The notes beneath the pieces are model-generated. The model worked only from the letters and a program-made list of their open reading frames with translations. It made no database searches and was not told where the DNA came from. A DNA stretch of 64,000 nt, taken from contig NC_054570.1 in the NCBI RefSeq assembly GCF_017654505.1, forward strand, positions 3,222,044 through 3,286,043, given 5' to 3'. Source of the DNA: Polyodon spathula (Eukaryota; Chordata; Actinopteri; Acipenseriformes; Polyodontidae). The number at the start of each line of letters is the position of its first letter. The stretch's first letter is position 1. Positions 25,488 through 35,696 of this stretch are shown piece by piece. A program made the translations under genes and the position numbers.

Positions 25488-26047
25488 AGTCTGCAGTATG
25501 AGATCACTATACTAGACTGTATTGAATTACATTGTAACTGCAGTTTGAAATCACTAGACTGGACTGTATTGAATTGCATTGTAACTGCAGTTTGAGATCA
25601 CTAGACTAGACTGTATTGAATTGCATTGTAACTGCAGTTTGAGATCACTAGACTAGACTGTATTGAATTACATTGTAACTGCAGTTTGAGATCACTAGAC
25701 TAGACTGTATTGTAACTGCAGTTTGAATCACTAGACTAGACTGTATTGTTAATTGTAACTGCAGTTTGAGATCACTAGACTAGACTGTATTGAATTACAT
25801 TGTAACTGCAGTTTGAGATCACTAGACTAGACTGTATTGAATTGCATTGTAACTGCAGTTTGAGATCACTAGACTAGACTGTATTGAATTACATTGAGCA
25901 GTTTGAGATCACTAGACTAGACTGTATTGAATTGCATTGTAACTGCAGTTTGAGATCACTAGACTAGACTGTATGAATTGCATTGTAACTGCAGTTTGAG
26001 ATCACTAGACTAGACTGTATTGAATTGCTTTGTAACTGCAGTTTAAG
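25488..26047. repeat. 47-bp minisatellite, second locus
   Basis: About 12 copies of the unit found at 13770-14206 (CAGTTTGAGATCACTAGACT core), same orientation, with several partial units. It starts about 95 bases after the mir-219 hairpin. Confidence 0.95.
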
Positions 26048-26177
26048 ACTTAACGTAACATTTGCTATGTCATTGTACAGTGTGATGTTGTCTGAACATT
26101 TAACTGAGTGTCTGGGTCAAATTCTAGTGACTGTATGGGACACAAGTTCGGACTAAGTGTCGTGGACGTCACTGTAG

Positions 26178-26600
26178 TGCCCGTGTCACAGCCTGGTCTC
26201 ACAGCCCTGAATACAGCCGTGTCACAGCCTGGTCTCACAGCCCTGAATACAGCCGTGTCACAGCCTGGTCTCACAGCCCTGAATACAGCCGTGTCACAGC
26301 CTGGTCTCACAGCCCTGAATACAGCCGTGTCACAGCCTGGTCTCACAGCCCTGAATACAGCCGTGTCACAGCCTGGTCTCACAGCCCTGAATACAGCCGT
26401 GTCACAGTCTGGTCTCACAGCCCTGAATACAGCTGTCACAGTCTGGTCTCACAGCCCTGAATACAGCCGTGTCACAGCCTGGTCTCACAGCCCTGAATAC
26501 AGCCGTGTCACAGCCTGGTCTCACAGCCCTGAATACAGCCGTGTCACAGTCTGGTCTCACAGCCCTGAATACAGCCGTGTCACAGCCTGGTCTCACAGAC
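26178..26600. repeat. 36-bp minisatellite, about 12 copies
   Basis: Unit GTGTCACAGCCTGGTCTCAC then AGCCCTGAATACAGCC. The 12-codon period keeps frames open on both strands; no protein is inferred. One unit is 3-5 bases shorter at 26432. Confidence 0.95.
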
Positions 26601-26806
26601 CTCTTTGCACTGTGTTTTAGTTTTTTGCAGTAATGTTAATAAGCTGGTCTACAAATCAGCCCACATTGTTTTTATACCCACCACTTATTAAACAATTAAA
26701 AATGGGTTTCTTAGTCTTTCTTCTGTCCCCTTACTGTTCTGTTTACCTGCTGTTTACATTTGTAATGTAGGCTAGATTAGACAAAGTTCTATGTTAGGAA
26801 GTGCCG

Positions 26807-26820
26807 CTGCCATCTAGTGC
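26807..26820 (-). promoter_or_regulatory. CTCF-like motif, minus orientation
   Basis: The - strand reads GCACTAGATGGCAG, matching the core CCASYAGRKGGCRS at 13 of 14 positions. It pairs with the plus-strand site 45 bases further on. Confidence 0.5.
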
Positions 26821-26864
26821 ACAGCTGGTGTATTGCTAGAAAATGCTTGATCCAAAGTGGCAGA

Positions 26865-26878
26865 CCACTAGATGGCGC
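26865..26878 (+). promoter_or_regulatory. CTCF-like motif, plus orientation
   Basis: CCACTAGATGGCGC matches CCASYAGRKGGCRS at all 14 positions. Together with 26807-26820 (-) it makes a divergent pair between mir-219 and SLC39A7. Confidence 0.6.
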
Positions 26879-27159
26879 TGCCTCTTATGTCTATAAAGGC
26901 ATGTTGGCTGAACTAGCCGGTGTAGTGTGTCTATGACGGGCAACTGAAGAGCAGCTCCTGTAGTTAATATCACAACGCTTACATGCCTCAGAAACTGTTT
27001 AATAATGATATTATAATTCATTATCCATTCTAATAATAATAATAATAATGATAATTATTCATATTGTTGTTATTATTATGAGTGACGTTTCATCTTGTTC
27101 TTTACATGAAAAATAACTATAATAAAGTAAATGTATTTTAATATATGTGTGTGAATTTT

Positions 27160-27390
27160 GTTAGACTATCTATCTCTATCTATCGCTATCTCTATCTCGC
27201 TATCTCTATCTCGCTATCTCTCTACCTCTATCCCTATATCTATCTATCTCTCAATATCTATCTATCTCTATCTCTCAATATCTATCTCTCTCTATCTCTC
27301 TCTATCTCTATCTCTATCTGTCTCTATCTATCTATCTATCTATCTCTCTCTCACTATCTCTCTATCTATCTCTCTGTCTATCTAACAGTG
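27160..27390. repeat. (CTAT)n/(CTCT)n microsatellite
   Basis: Long imperfect tetranucleotide tract of CTAT, CTCT and TATCTCTATCTC units. Ser/Ile/Leu/Tyr open frames here are translated microsatellite. Confidence 0.95.
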
Positions 27391-28249
27391 TACTACACTA
27401 GTGCAGGGACACAGGCTATAGTAAGGCTGCCCCACCCCTCTCTCCTTCCCTCTCCCTCCTCCATTCTCAATTTCTTTCTCACAGATCCACCAAACAGAGG
27501 TAACACAGATTTTCAGCGCAAATCTCAGTCCTAATCCTCTCCATTGAAGCTTCCGCACTCAAAGTCTCTCTCTCTCACACACACACACTTGAGAGCCTCT
27601 CCATTCTCTCTCTCTCTTCATGTCCCTCTAAATCCCCATTTTAATGGAGTCTGGCTTAATCCTCATTGCAGTGTTTATTAGCCCTGGAGGGGGTGAGGTA
27701 AGAGAAACGATTTAGGGGTCTAGGTTACGTTCAGACCCTCTCCCCCTCCCCCCCCCGTCATTAATACCCTACCTTACCTCCGTCCACAACCCTAGGATCT
27801 TGGGAGGATTTCAGGACTATCAGACTTAGCAGACTGGACCAACGGTCAACTATGCGCAAGTGGTTAGTATAACTTTCCACAGTAGAATATCAGGTTTAGT
27901 CATTCTCTGTGCACAGGGGGTTGAAATGATCTTCAGTGGCAATGCAAACAGATAGGCAGTGGCCCTGCAATGTCAATACAATGATTCTGTATTATACAGA
28001 TGAGGCAATGGTAGCACAACTATAGTGCAACTACGATGGAGTGGTAGAATGGGCCCACAGTACTCTTCAGTGGTATAGCCCCTTGGTCATGGCTGGTCTG
28101 TGATCTTTGAAATATTTATATTTAAGTGCTTCTGCGCACTTTTAATTAACATCAAAACCAGCAAAACACAGGAACAATAAAAAGTGTAAACAGAACCCTA
28201 GAAATCCCAAACTCTTCTTTGAAATAAACCAATCTTTGGTTATCCCGGT
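27391..28249. other. Non-coding interval, no gene seen
   Basis: Unique sequence with short C/T-rich tracts (27430-27470, 27560-27625) and a C-run at 27750. Nothing recognised. Confidence 0.45.
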
Positions 28250-28412
28250 TTAGAAACTCTCCCTCTCCTCAGCACTCTCACTCTCCTGATCACTCCACTC
28301 TCACTCTCCTGAGCACTCCACTCACCATCCTGAGCACTCCACTCTCACTTTCCTGATCACTCCACTCTCACTCTCCTGAGCACTCCACTCTCACTCTCCT
28401 GAGCACTCCACT
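28250..28412. repeat. About 25-bp minisatellite
   Basis: Six or so imperfect copies of CTCTCACTCTCCTGAGCACTCCA. Confidence 0.85.
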
Positions 28413-28749
28413 GAGAGTAGCGAGGAGGTCGTCGAAGAACAGAAAGAACAGGGGGATCATATCGGAGATTTTAATAATGAAAGTATGATCATTGAGGAAG
28501 ACAATACTGGAAATGATGAATAGGGTTTTAAAATGCCCAGAAATAAAATAATAAAAAAAGTGAGAAAGCGCTGCGCTGTAGAGATAATACGGAGACACTA
28601 GGGGGTTTCTGATGGAGCAGAAGGACTGAAAAGGAGATCTGTGACAATAACCTTTTGCAATACTTCACAATTATTACAGAACTCTGTTTTTACCAAGTCA
28701 AGAGATATTACAAGGAGTCAGTGGTGCAGGACAAATCAGGGCACAAAAC

Positions 28750-29815
28750 AGATAGCAGGGTTTAGGAGAATGTAGCTTGTCTGCCTCTGTTAGCAGTGCT
28801 GATAAAGAAAGATGTGGAAAGCTCTGAGTGCGAGACTGATTGAGGAGGTGTCTAAAGACTCTTCACAGCGCTCTGAGCCCTCTGTCAGGCAGCCTGCAGA
28901 GAAGAGATACGATACAGAGAACATCAAAAGCTTTTCAATACAATGGTCAAGCGAGGGGTGAGTGTGCAGGATGTGCCCCCTGATCCGAATCTGATTGCAA
29001 GAACTGCTCGGTCCATTTGATCTGTGAACTCAATAACCCTGAGTGATACAGAGTACAGAAACTGACAACTTGCAGACAGTTTCAAGTCGAGAAATTATAA
29101 CCACTGAAATGTTTCCTCTCTTTGTCGCTGCTCTATTTCTGTCCTATGTCATGGTGTTTCTTCTCACTATTTTGACGGATAATTTTGTAACGGGCACTTT
29201 TAACATAAATGGGGCTAGAGACGTATAAAACGCTCATGGGTGTTTGAAACACTAACACACAGAGGGTGCAGTTTTTTCAGATTTTAGATAGACTTTTAGC
29301 ACATGATGTGATTTCATTTCTAAGGGAGGGGGGTAACTGCACTTTAAATGACTCTGTGGATAGGAATCGCACAGAGCCACACCCCCAGTCTGCCAGAGAA
29401 GTTGCTTCTATTGTGAATCGTTATGATCTAGCTGATGTGTGGAGAGACAAGAGCCCCAATGAAAGGCACGTGGGTGTACGTGGGTTCCAGCTAGCGGTGC
29501 TATTTGTTCATGTGCCAGCTCAGACCGTTTTTATATGTTTAATCATCATTTTAACCGTGTGAAGAATTGTGTTATTGAGCCTAGTCGGTCGTCTGGTCGT
29601 GGGATTGTTTTAGTCACTGTTGTAAACTTTCTCCTCCTGGAGGCAGTGGTGGGGTTTTGAGAAGATGTAGATAAAACAGCTTTGTCAGCAATACAGTAAG
29701 TCTAGTGAGGTGGAGGCTGAGGTTATAGAGCTGCTTAGATCTCTAGAGTGCTAAGGTAATATCCAGTTCATTGAACATCTCAAATTTAAGAGGAAGATGT
29801 TGCAGGAATTGTTGG
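28750..29815 (+). mobile_element. Degenerate Tx1/L1-like LINE fragment
   Basis: The stretch 29170-29480 translates in shifted frames to a LINE endonuclease: TGTFNINGARD, then NCTLNDSVDRNRTEPHPQSA and ADVWRDKSPNERHV. This NCTL-(x)n-DRN-EPHP-SAR-DVWR pattern is characteristic of Tx1/L1-clade endonucleases. Further pieces such as SSEVEAEVIELLRSLE follow near 29700. Stops and frame shifts show it is inactive. The 5' limit is uncertain. The 47-bp array at 29815 starts inside its end. Confidence 0.7.
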
Positions 29816-30135
29816 ACCCTCATACAGGATGTGTCAGTGCAGGGGGTTCCTGGAGGAGCGGGACCCTCATACAGGATGTGTCAGCGCAGGGGGTTCCTGG
29901 AGGAGCGGGACCCTCATACAGGATGTGTCAGCGCAGGGGGTTCCTGGAGGAGCGGGACCCTCATACAGGATGTGTCAGCGCAGGGGGTTCCTGGAGGAGC
30001 GGGACCCTCATACAGGATGTGTCAGCGCAGGGGGTTCCTGGAGGAGCGGGACCCTCATACAGGATGTGTCAGCGCAGGGGGTTCCTGGAGGAGCGGGACC
30101 CTCATACTTGATGTGTCAGTGCAGGGGGTTCCTGG
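29815..30135. repeat. 47-bp minisatellite inside a LINE fragment
   Basis: Seven copies of CTCATACAGGATGTGTCAGC then GCAGGGGGTTCCTGGAGGAG then CGGGACC. Unrelated to the other 47-bp unit. Its first copy continues the LINE reading LQELLDPHTG. Confidence 0.95.
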
Positions 30136-30156
30136 AGTGGCTCAGTGAATCTTGAT

Positions 30157-30362
30157 GAATCTCATTCTATCAATCAAACTCATTCTATCAATCAAACTAT
30201 GAATCAATCAAACTCTGTATCAGTCAAACTCATTCTATCAATCAAACTATATATATCAATCAAACTCAGTATATCAATCAAACTCAGTACATCAATCAAA
30301 CTCATTCTATCAATCAAACTCAGTACATCAATCAAACTCATTCTATCAATCCATCAATCAAA
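30157..30362. repeat. 18-bp-type repeat (TCAATCAAACTCATTCTA)
   Basis: About eleven imperfect units built on TCAATCAAACT followed by CATTCTA, CAGTACA or ATATA. Confidence 0.9.
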
Positions 30363-30474
30363 CGCAGGAGTATTAACACAGAATAGGTTAAAAATAATAA
30401 AAAATTGTTTTTAACATTGCCATGCATTGAAGCCTGCCATTCATGACAAAGCAAACTGAAAGTGCAGAATATTG

Positions 30475-30488
30475 GCGCCACCTAGCAG
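30475..30488 (-). promoter_or_regulatory. CTCF-like motif upstream of SLC39A7
   Basis: The - strand reads CTGCTAGGTGGCGC, matching the CTCF core at 12 of 14 positions. It lies about 150 bases upstream of the probable SLC39A7 promoter element. Confidence 0.4.
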
Positions 30489-30639
30489 CAGACAATAAAA
30501 CAACAGCTTTATTTAAAAAAAAAATAATTGCCAGCGCCATTTTTGTCAGGGGCTGTGCAAAGCGGGCCAGTGAATTAACTTCCGCCCCACATCCGCATCC
30601 CATCGGGCTTTCCCAAAAGAAAACACCGTCCCCAGAAAC

Positions 30640-30835
30640 TCTCGCGATATCTTAACCCCGCTTTGAATGGGGGAATGAGCCGAGCTGGCAAACCACGCGA
30701 GAGTTGCTGTGTTTGTTTGCCACGTCTGTTGTGTGCTGCAAAAAGCAGAGTGAGTGGAAGGAAAGATTAGGAAACAATAAACAGATTAAACATCATTTAG
30801 CGCAGATTACCAGAGACGAGGCGAGGGCGAACTTG
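30640..30835 (+). promoter_or_regulatory. SLC39A7: Probable SLC39A7 promoter and non-coding first exon
   Basis: TCTCGCGATA at 30640-30649 resembles the TCTCGCGAGA promoter element of housekeeping genes, and a partial inverted copy (CGCGAGAGTT) follows at 30697. The region is the only CG-rich one between mir-219 and SLC39A7. GGCGAACTTG|GTAAGTTATT gives a strong donor at 30835. The matching acceptor is CCACCCCGTAG at 35692, four bases before the ATG. The transcription start is not defined. Confidence 0.5.
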
Positions 30836-31327
30836 GTAAGTTATTGCATTTAAATGTGGCCCTGCGTTTTTGTAATTTACCCAAAACAAAAGTAGCTTGT
30901 ATATCGCGTTTCGTGTCTCCCAATACAAATGAATGAGAAATAATCGGTACACTGTAAATTAAAAACGCAGGTATGTTTAACCGACTGCAGCTAGTGTAAG
31001 GAACATGTTTTGTATGAAATGCGTCACTCCAAGTGTAAATATTAAATTAAGTCTTGCGTTCATGCTGCGCTGCGGATAATGCAGTAATAGAATAACTGTA
31101 CACAATTACAGTTACACTGTGTTTATAAAGGCGGCGCGGTTTTTTTTTTGAAATGCGTTTTGAAAATATTACAGAGATTTTAAACACTGTACGTTTTATT
31201 CTTATAAAATAACAATTAACCTAATAACCCAAACAGTCCTCATTACATCCGCTGACTTTAACAGCTGGAATGCATGATATACAGAAGAACTCTTATTCCG
31301 ATAGAGCAAATGTTTCTCCCCATGCAA
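30836..31327 (+). other. Start of probable SLC39A7 first intron
   Basis: Unique AT-rich sequence after the candidate donor; nothing else recognised. Confidence 0.45.
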
Positions 31328-34300
31328 CGTCTGTGCTGTGCTCTGCGTCTCTGCTCGGTTCATTCACTCCGGCTCCAGCCTGTGCCGCTGTGCTCTGCGT
31401 CTCTGCTCGGTTCATTCGCTCCGGCTCCAGCCTGTGCCGCTGTGCTCTGCGTCTCTGCTCGGTTCATTCGCTCCGGCTCCAGCCTGTGCCGCTGTGCTCT
31501 GCGTCTCTGCTCGGTTCATTCGCTCCGGCTCCAGCCTGTGCCCCTGTGCTCTGCGTCTCTGCTCGGTTCATTCGCTCCGGCTCTAGCCTGTGCCGCTGTG
31601 CTCTGCGTCTCTGCTCGGTTCATTCGCTGTGGCTCTAGCCTGTGCCGCTGTGCTCTGCGTCTCTGCTCGGTTCATTCGCTGTGGCTCTAGCCTGTGCCCC
31701 TGTGCTCTGCGTCTCTGCTCGGTTCATTCGCTCCGGCTCTAGCCTGTGCCGCTGTGCTCTGCGTCTCTGCTCGGTTCATTCGCTGTGGCTCTAGCCTGTG
31801 CCGCTGTGCTCTGCGTCTCTGCTCGGTTCATTCGCTGTGGCTCTAGCCTGTGCCGCTGTGCTCTGCGTCTCTGCTCGGTTCATTCGCTGTGGCTCTAGCC
31901 TGTGCCGCTGTGCTCTGCGTCTCTGCTCGGTTCATTCGCTGTGGCTCTAGCCTGTGCCCCTGTGCTCTGCGTCTCTGCTCGGTTCATTCGCTGTGGCTCT
32001 AGCCTGTGCCGCTGTGCTCTGCGTCTCTGCTCGGTTCATTCGCTGTGGCTCTAGCCTGTGCCGCTGTGCTCTGCGTCTCTGCTCGGTTCATTCGCTGTGG
32101 CTCTAGCCTGTGCCGCTGTGCTCTGCGTCTCTGCTCGGTTCATTCGCTCCGGCTCTAGCCTGTGCCGCTGTGCTCTGCGTCTCTGCTCGGTTCATTCGCT
32201 CCGGCTCCAGCCTGTGCCGCTGTGCTCTGCGTCTCTGCTCGGTTCATTCGCTGTGGCTCCAGCCTGTGCCGCTGTGCTCTGCGTCTCTGCTCGGTTCATT
32301 CGCTCCGGCTCTAGCCTGTGCCGCTGTGCTCTGCGTCTCTGCTCGGTTCGTTCGCTGTGGCTCTAGCCTGTGCCGCTGTGCTCTGCGTCTCTGCTCGGTT
32401 CATTCGCTGTGGCTCTAGCCTGTGCCGCTGTGCTCTGCGTCTCTGCTCGGTTCATTCGCTCCGGCTCCAGCCTGTGCCCCTGTGCTCTGCGTCTCTGCTC
32501 GGTTCATTCGCTCCGGCTCCAGCCTGTGCCCCTGTGCTCTGCGTCTCTGCTCGGTTCATTCGCTCCGGCTCTAGCCTGTGCCCCTGTGCTCTGCGTCTCT
32601 GCTCGGTTCATTCGCTGTGGCTCTAGCCTGTGCCGCTGTGCTCTGCGTCTCTGCTCGGTTCATTCGCTCCGGCTCTAGCCTGTGCCGCTGTGCTCTGCGT
32701 CTCTGCTCGGTTCATTCGCTCCGGCTCTAGCCTGTGCCCCTGTGCTCTGCGTCTCTGCTCGGTTCATTCGCTCCGGCTCCAGCCTGTGCCGCTGTGCTCT
32801 GCGTCTCTGCTCGGTTCATTCGCTCCGGCTCCAGCCTGTGCCCCTGTGCTCTGCGTCTCTGCTCGGTTCATTCGCTCCGGCTCTAGCCTGTGCCCCTGTG
32901 CTCTGCGTCTCTGCTCGGTTCATTCGCTGTGGCTCTAGCCTGTGCCCCTGTGCTCTGCGTCTCTGCTCGGTTCATTCGCTGTGGCTCTAGCCTGTGCCGC
33001 TGTGCTCTGCGTCTCTGCTCGGTTCATTCGCTGTGGCTCTAGCCTGTGCCGCTGTGCTCTGCGTCTCTGCTCGGTTCATTCGCTGTGGCTCTAGCCTGTG
33101 CCGCTGTGCTCTGCGTCTCTGCTCGGTTCATTCGCTGTGGCTCTAGCCTGTGCCCCTGTGCTCTGCGTCTCTGCTCGGTTCATTCGCTGTGCGCTCCAGC
33201 CTGTGCCCCTGTGCTCTGCGTCTCTGCTCGGTTCATTCGCTGTGGCTCTAGCCTGTGCCCCTGTGCTCTGCGTCTCTGCTCGGTTCATTCGCTGTGGCTC
33301 TAGCCTGTGCCCCTGTGCTCTGCGTCTCTGCTCGGTTCATTCGCTGTGGCTCTAGCCTGTGCCCCTGTGCTCTGCGTCTCTGCTCGGTTCATTCGCTGTG
33401 GCTCTAGCCTGTGCCCCTGTGCTCTGCGTCTCTGCTCGGTTCATTCGCTGTGGCTCTAGCCTGTGCCGCTGTGCTCTGCGTCTCTGCTCGGTTCATTCGC
33501 TGTGGCTCTAGCCTGTGCCGCTGTGCTCTGCGTCTCTGCTCGGTTCATTCGCTCCGGCTCCAGCCTGTGCCGCTGTGCTCTGCGTCTCTGCTCGGTTCAT
33601 TCGCTGTGGCTCCAGCCTGTGCCCCTGTGCTCTGCGTCTCTGCTCGGTTCATTCGCTGTCTAGGCTCTCTGCGCCTGTGCCGCTGTGCTCTGCGTCTCTG
33701 CTCGGTTCATTCGCTGTGGCTCTAGCCTGTGCCGCTGTGCTCTGCGTCTCTGCTCGGTTCATTCGCTGTGGCTCTAGCCTGTGCCGCTGTGCTCTGCGTC
33801 TCTGCTCGGTTCATTCGCTGTGGCTCTAGCCTGTGCCGCTGTGCTCTGCGTCTCTGCTCGGTTCATTCGCTGTGGCTCTAGCCTGTGCCGCTGTGCTCTG
33901 CGTCTCTGCTCGGTTCATTCGCTGTGGCTCTAGCCTGTGCCGCTGTGCTCTGCGTCTCTGCTCGGTTCATTCGCTGTGGCTCTAGCCTGTGCCCCTGTGC
34001 TCTGCGTCTCTGCTCGGTTCATTCGCTGTGGCTCTAGCCTGTGCCCCTGTGCTCTGCGTCTCTGCTCGGTTCATTCGCTGTGGCTCTAGCCTGTGCCCCT
34101 GTGCTCTGCGTCTCTGCTCGGTTCATTCGCTGTGGCTCTAGCCTGTGCCGCTGTGCTCTGCGTCTCTGCTCGGTTCATTCGCTGTGGCTCTAGCCTGTGC
34201 CGCTGTGCTCTGCGTCTCTGCTCGGTTCATTCGCTGTGGCTCTAGCCTGTGCCGCTGTGCTCTGCGTCTCTGCTCGGTTCATTCGCTGTGGCTCTAGCCT

Positions 34301-35356
34301 GTGCCGCTGTGCTCTGCGTCTCTGCTCGGTTCATTCGCTGTGGCTCCAGCCTGTGCCGCTGTGCTCTGCGTCTCTGCTCGGTTCATTCGCTGTGGCTCTA
34401 GCCTGTGCCGCTGTGCTCTGCGTCTCTGCTCGGTTCATTCGCTGTGGCTCTAGCCTGTGCCGCTGTGCTCTGCGTCTCTGCTCGGTTCATTCGCTGTGGC
34501 TCCAGCCTGTGCCGCTGTGCTCTGCGTCTCTGCTCGGTTCATTCGCTGTGGCTCTAGCCTGTGCCGCTGTGCTCTGCGTCTCTGCTCGGTTCATTCGCTG
34601 TGGCTCTAGCCTGTGCCGCTGTGCTCTGCGTCTCTGCTCGGTTCATTCGCTGTGGCTCTAGCCTGTGCCGCTGTGCTCTGCGTCTCTGCTCGGTTCATTC
34701 GCTGTGGCTCTAGCCTGTGCCGCTGTGCTCTGCGTCTCTGCTCGGTTCATTCGCTGTGGCTCTAGCCTGTGCCGCTGTGCTCTGCGTCTCTGCTCGGTTC
34801 ATTCGCTGTGGCTCTAGCCTGTGCCGCTGTGCTCTGCGTCTCTGCTCGGTTCATTCGCTGTGGCTCTAGCCTGTGCCCCTGTGCTCTGCGTCTCTGCTCG
34901 GTTCATTCGCTGTGGCTCTAGCCTGTGCCGCTGTGCTCTGCGTCTCTGCTCGGTTCATTCGCTGTGGCTCTAGCCTGTGCCCCTGTGCTCTGCGTCTCTG
35001 CTCGGTTCATTCGCTGTGGCTCTAGCCTGTGCCGCTGTGCTCTGCGTCTCTGCTCGGTTCATTCGCTGTGGCTCTAGCCTGTGCCCCTGTGCTCTGCGTC
35101 TCTGCTCGGTTCATTCGCTGTGGCTCTAGCCTGTGCCGCTGTGCTCTGCGTCTCTGCTCGGTTCATTCGCTGTGGCTCTAGCCTGTGCCGCTGTGCTCTG
35201 CGTCTCTGCTCGGTTCATTCGCTCCGGCTCTAGCCTGTGCCCCTGTGCTCTGCGTCTCTGCTCGGTTCATTCGCTCCGGCTCCAGCCTGTGCCGCTGTGC
35301 TCTGCGTCTCTGCTCGGTTCATTCGCTCCGGCTCTAGCCTGTGCCGCTGTGCTCTG
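31328..35356. repeat. 52-bp minisatellite, about 77 copies (4.0 kb)
   Basis: Unit GTGCCGCTGTGCTCTGCGTC then TCTGCTCGGTTCATTCGCTG then TGGCTCTAGCCT. Two main variable sites are CCGCT/CCCCT and GTGGCT/CCGGCT, with TCT/TCC after the second. CCGG-type units cluster near both ends and at 32.1-32.9 kb, GTGG-type units fill the middle. A period of 52 shifts the frame each unit, so the open frames cycle through the same three peptides. The array lies inside the probable SLC39A7 first intron and ends about 340 bases before the start codon. Confidence 0.97.
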
Positions 35357-35627
35357 TGTAAGTTCTCAATTATAGGTACAGTGTTTTAAGTGTATAATTC
35401 CCACGACCAGCTGGTTGATTTATGTGCTACTTAATGGCAGTTTAGACTCCCATCCAAAATCTCCTCAGGTGCCATTTAGACCAAGTCATGTACGTGAACT
35501 CGATTCGACGAATTGCTGGAAATATTTAATGAAACAAAATTGCTTGGGGCATATTTTACATTTTTCCAACAAATAAATACATGTTTTGTTTTAAGAGTGC
35601 TGTGTGTAAGATATCCTCTTTACAACC

Positions 35628-35631
<4 letters not shown>

Positions 35632-35664
<33 letters not shown>
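35632..35664. repeat. (AAT)n beside the SLC39A7 coding exon 1 acceptor
   Basis: About 11 AAT units ending 28 bases before the inferred acceptor at 35691-35692. Confidence 0.9.
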
Positions 35665-35665
<1 letters not shown>

Positions 35666-35696
35666 AGAATGTATTCCAATTCCACCCCGTAGGAAA

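Noticed and set aside
26065..26620. Open frames in the 36-bp array
   Set aside because: Period of 12 codons; no protein-like features.
31270..35375. Many overlapping Cys/Ser-rich frames (MPLCSASLLGSFA...)
   Set aside because: A 52-bp period cycles through all three frames every 156 bases; identical peptides recur only because the DNA repeats.
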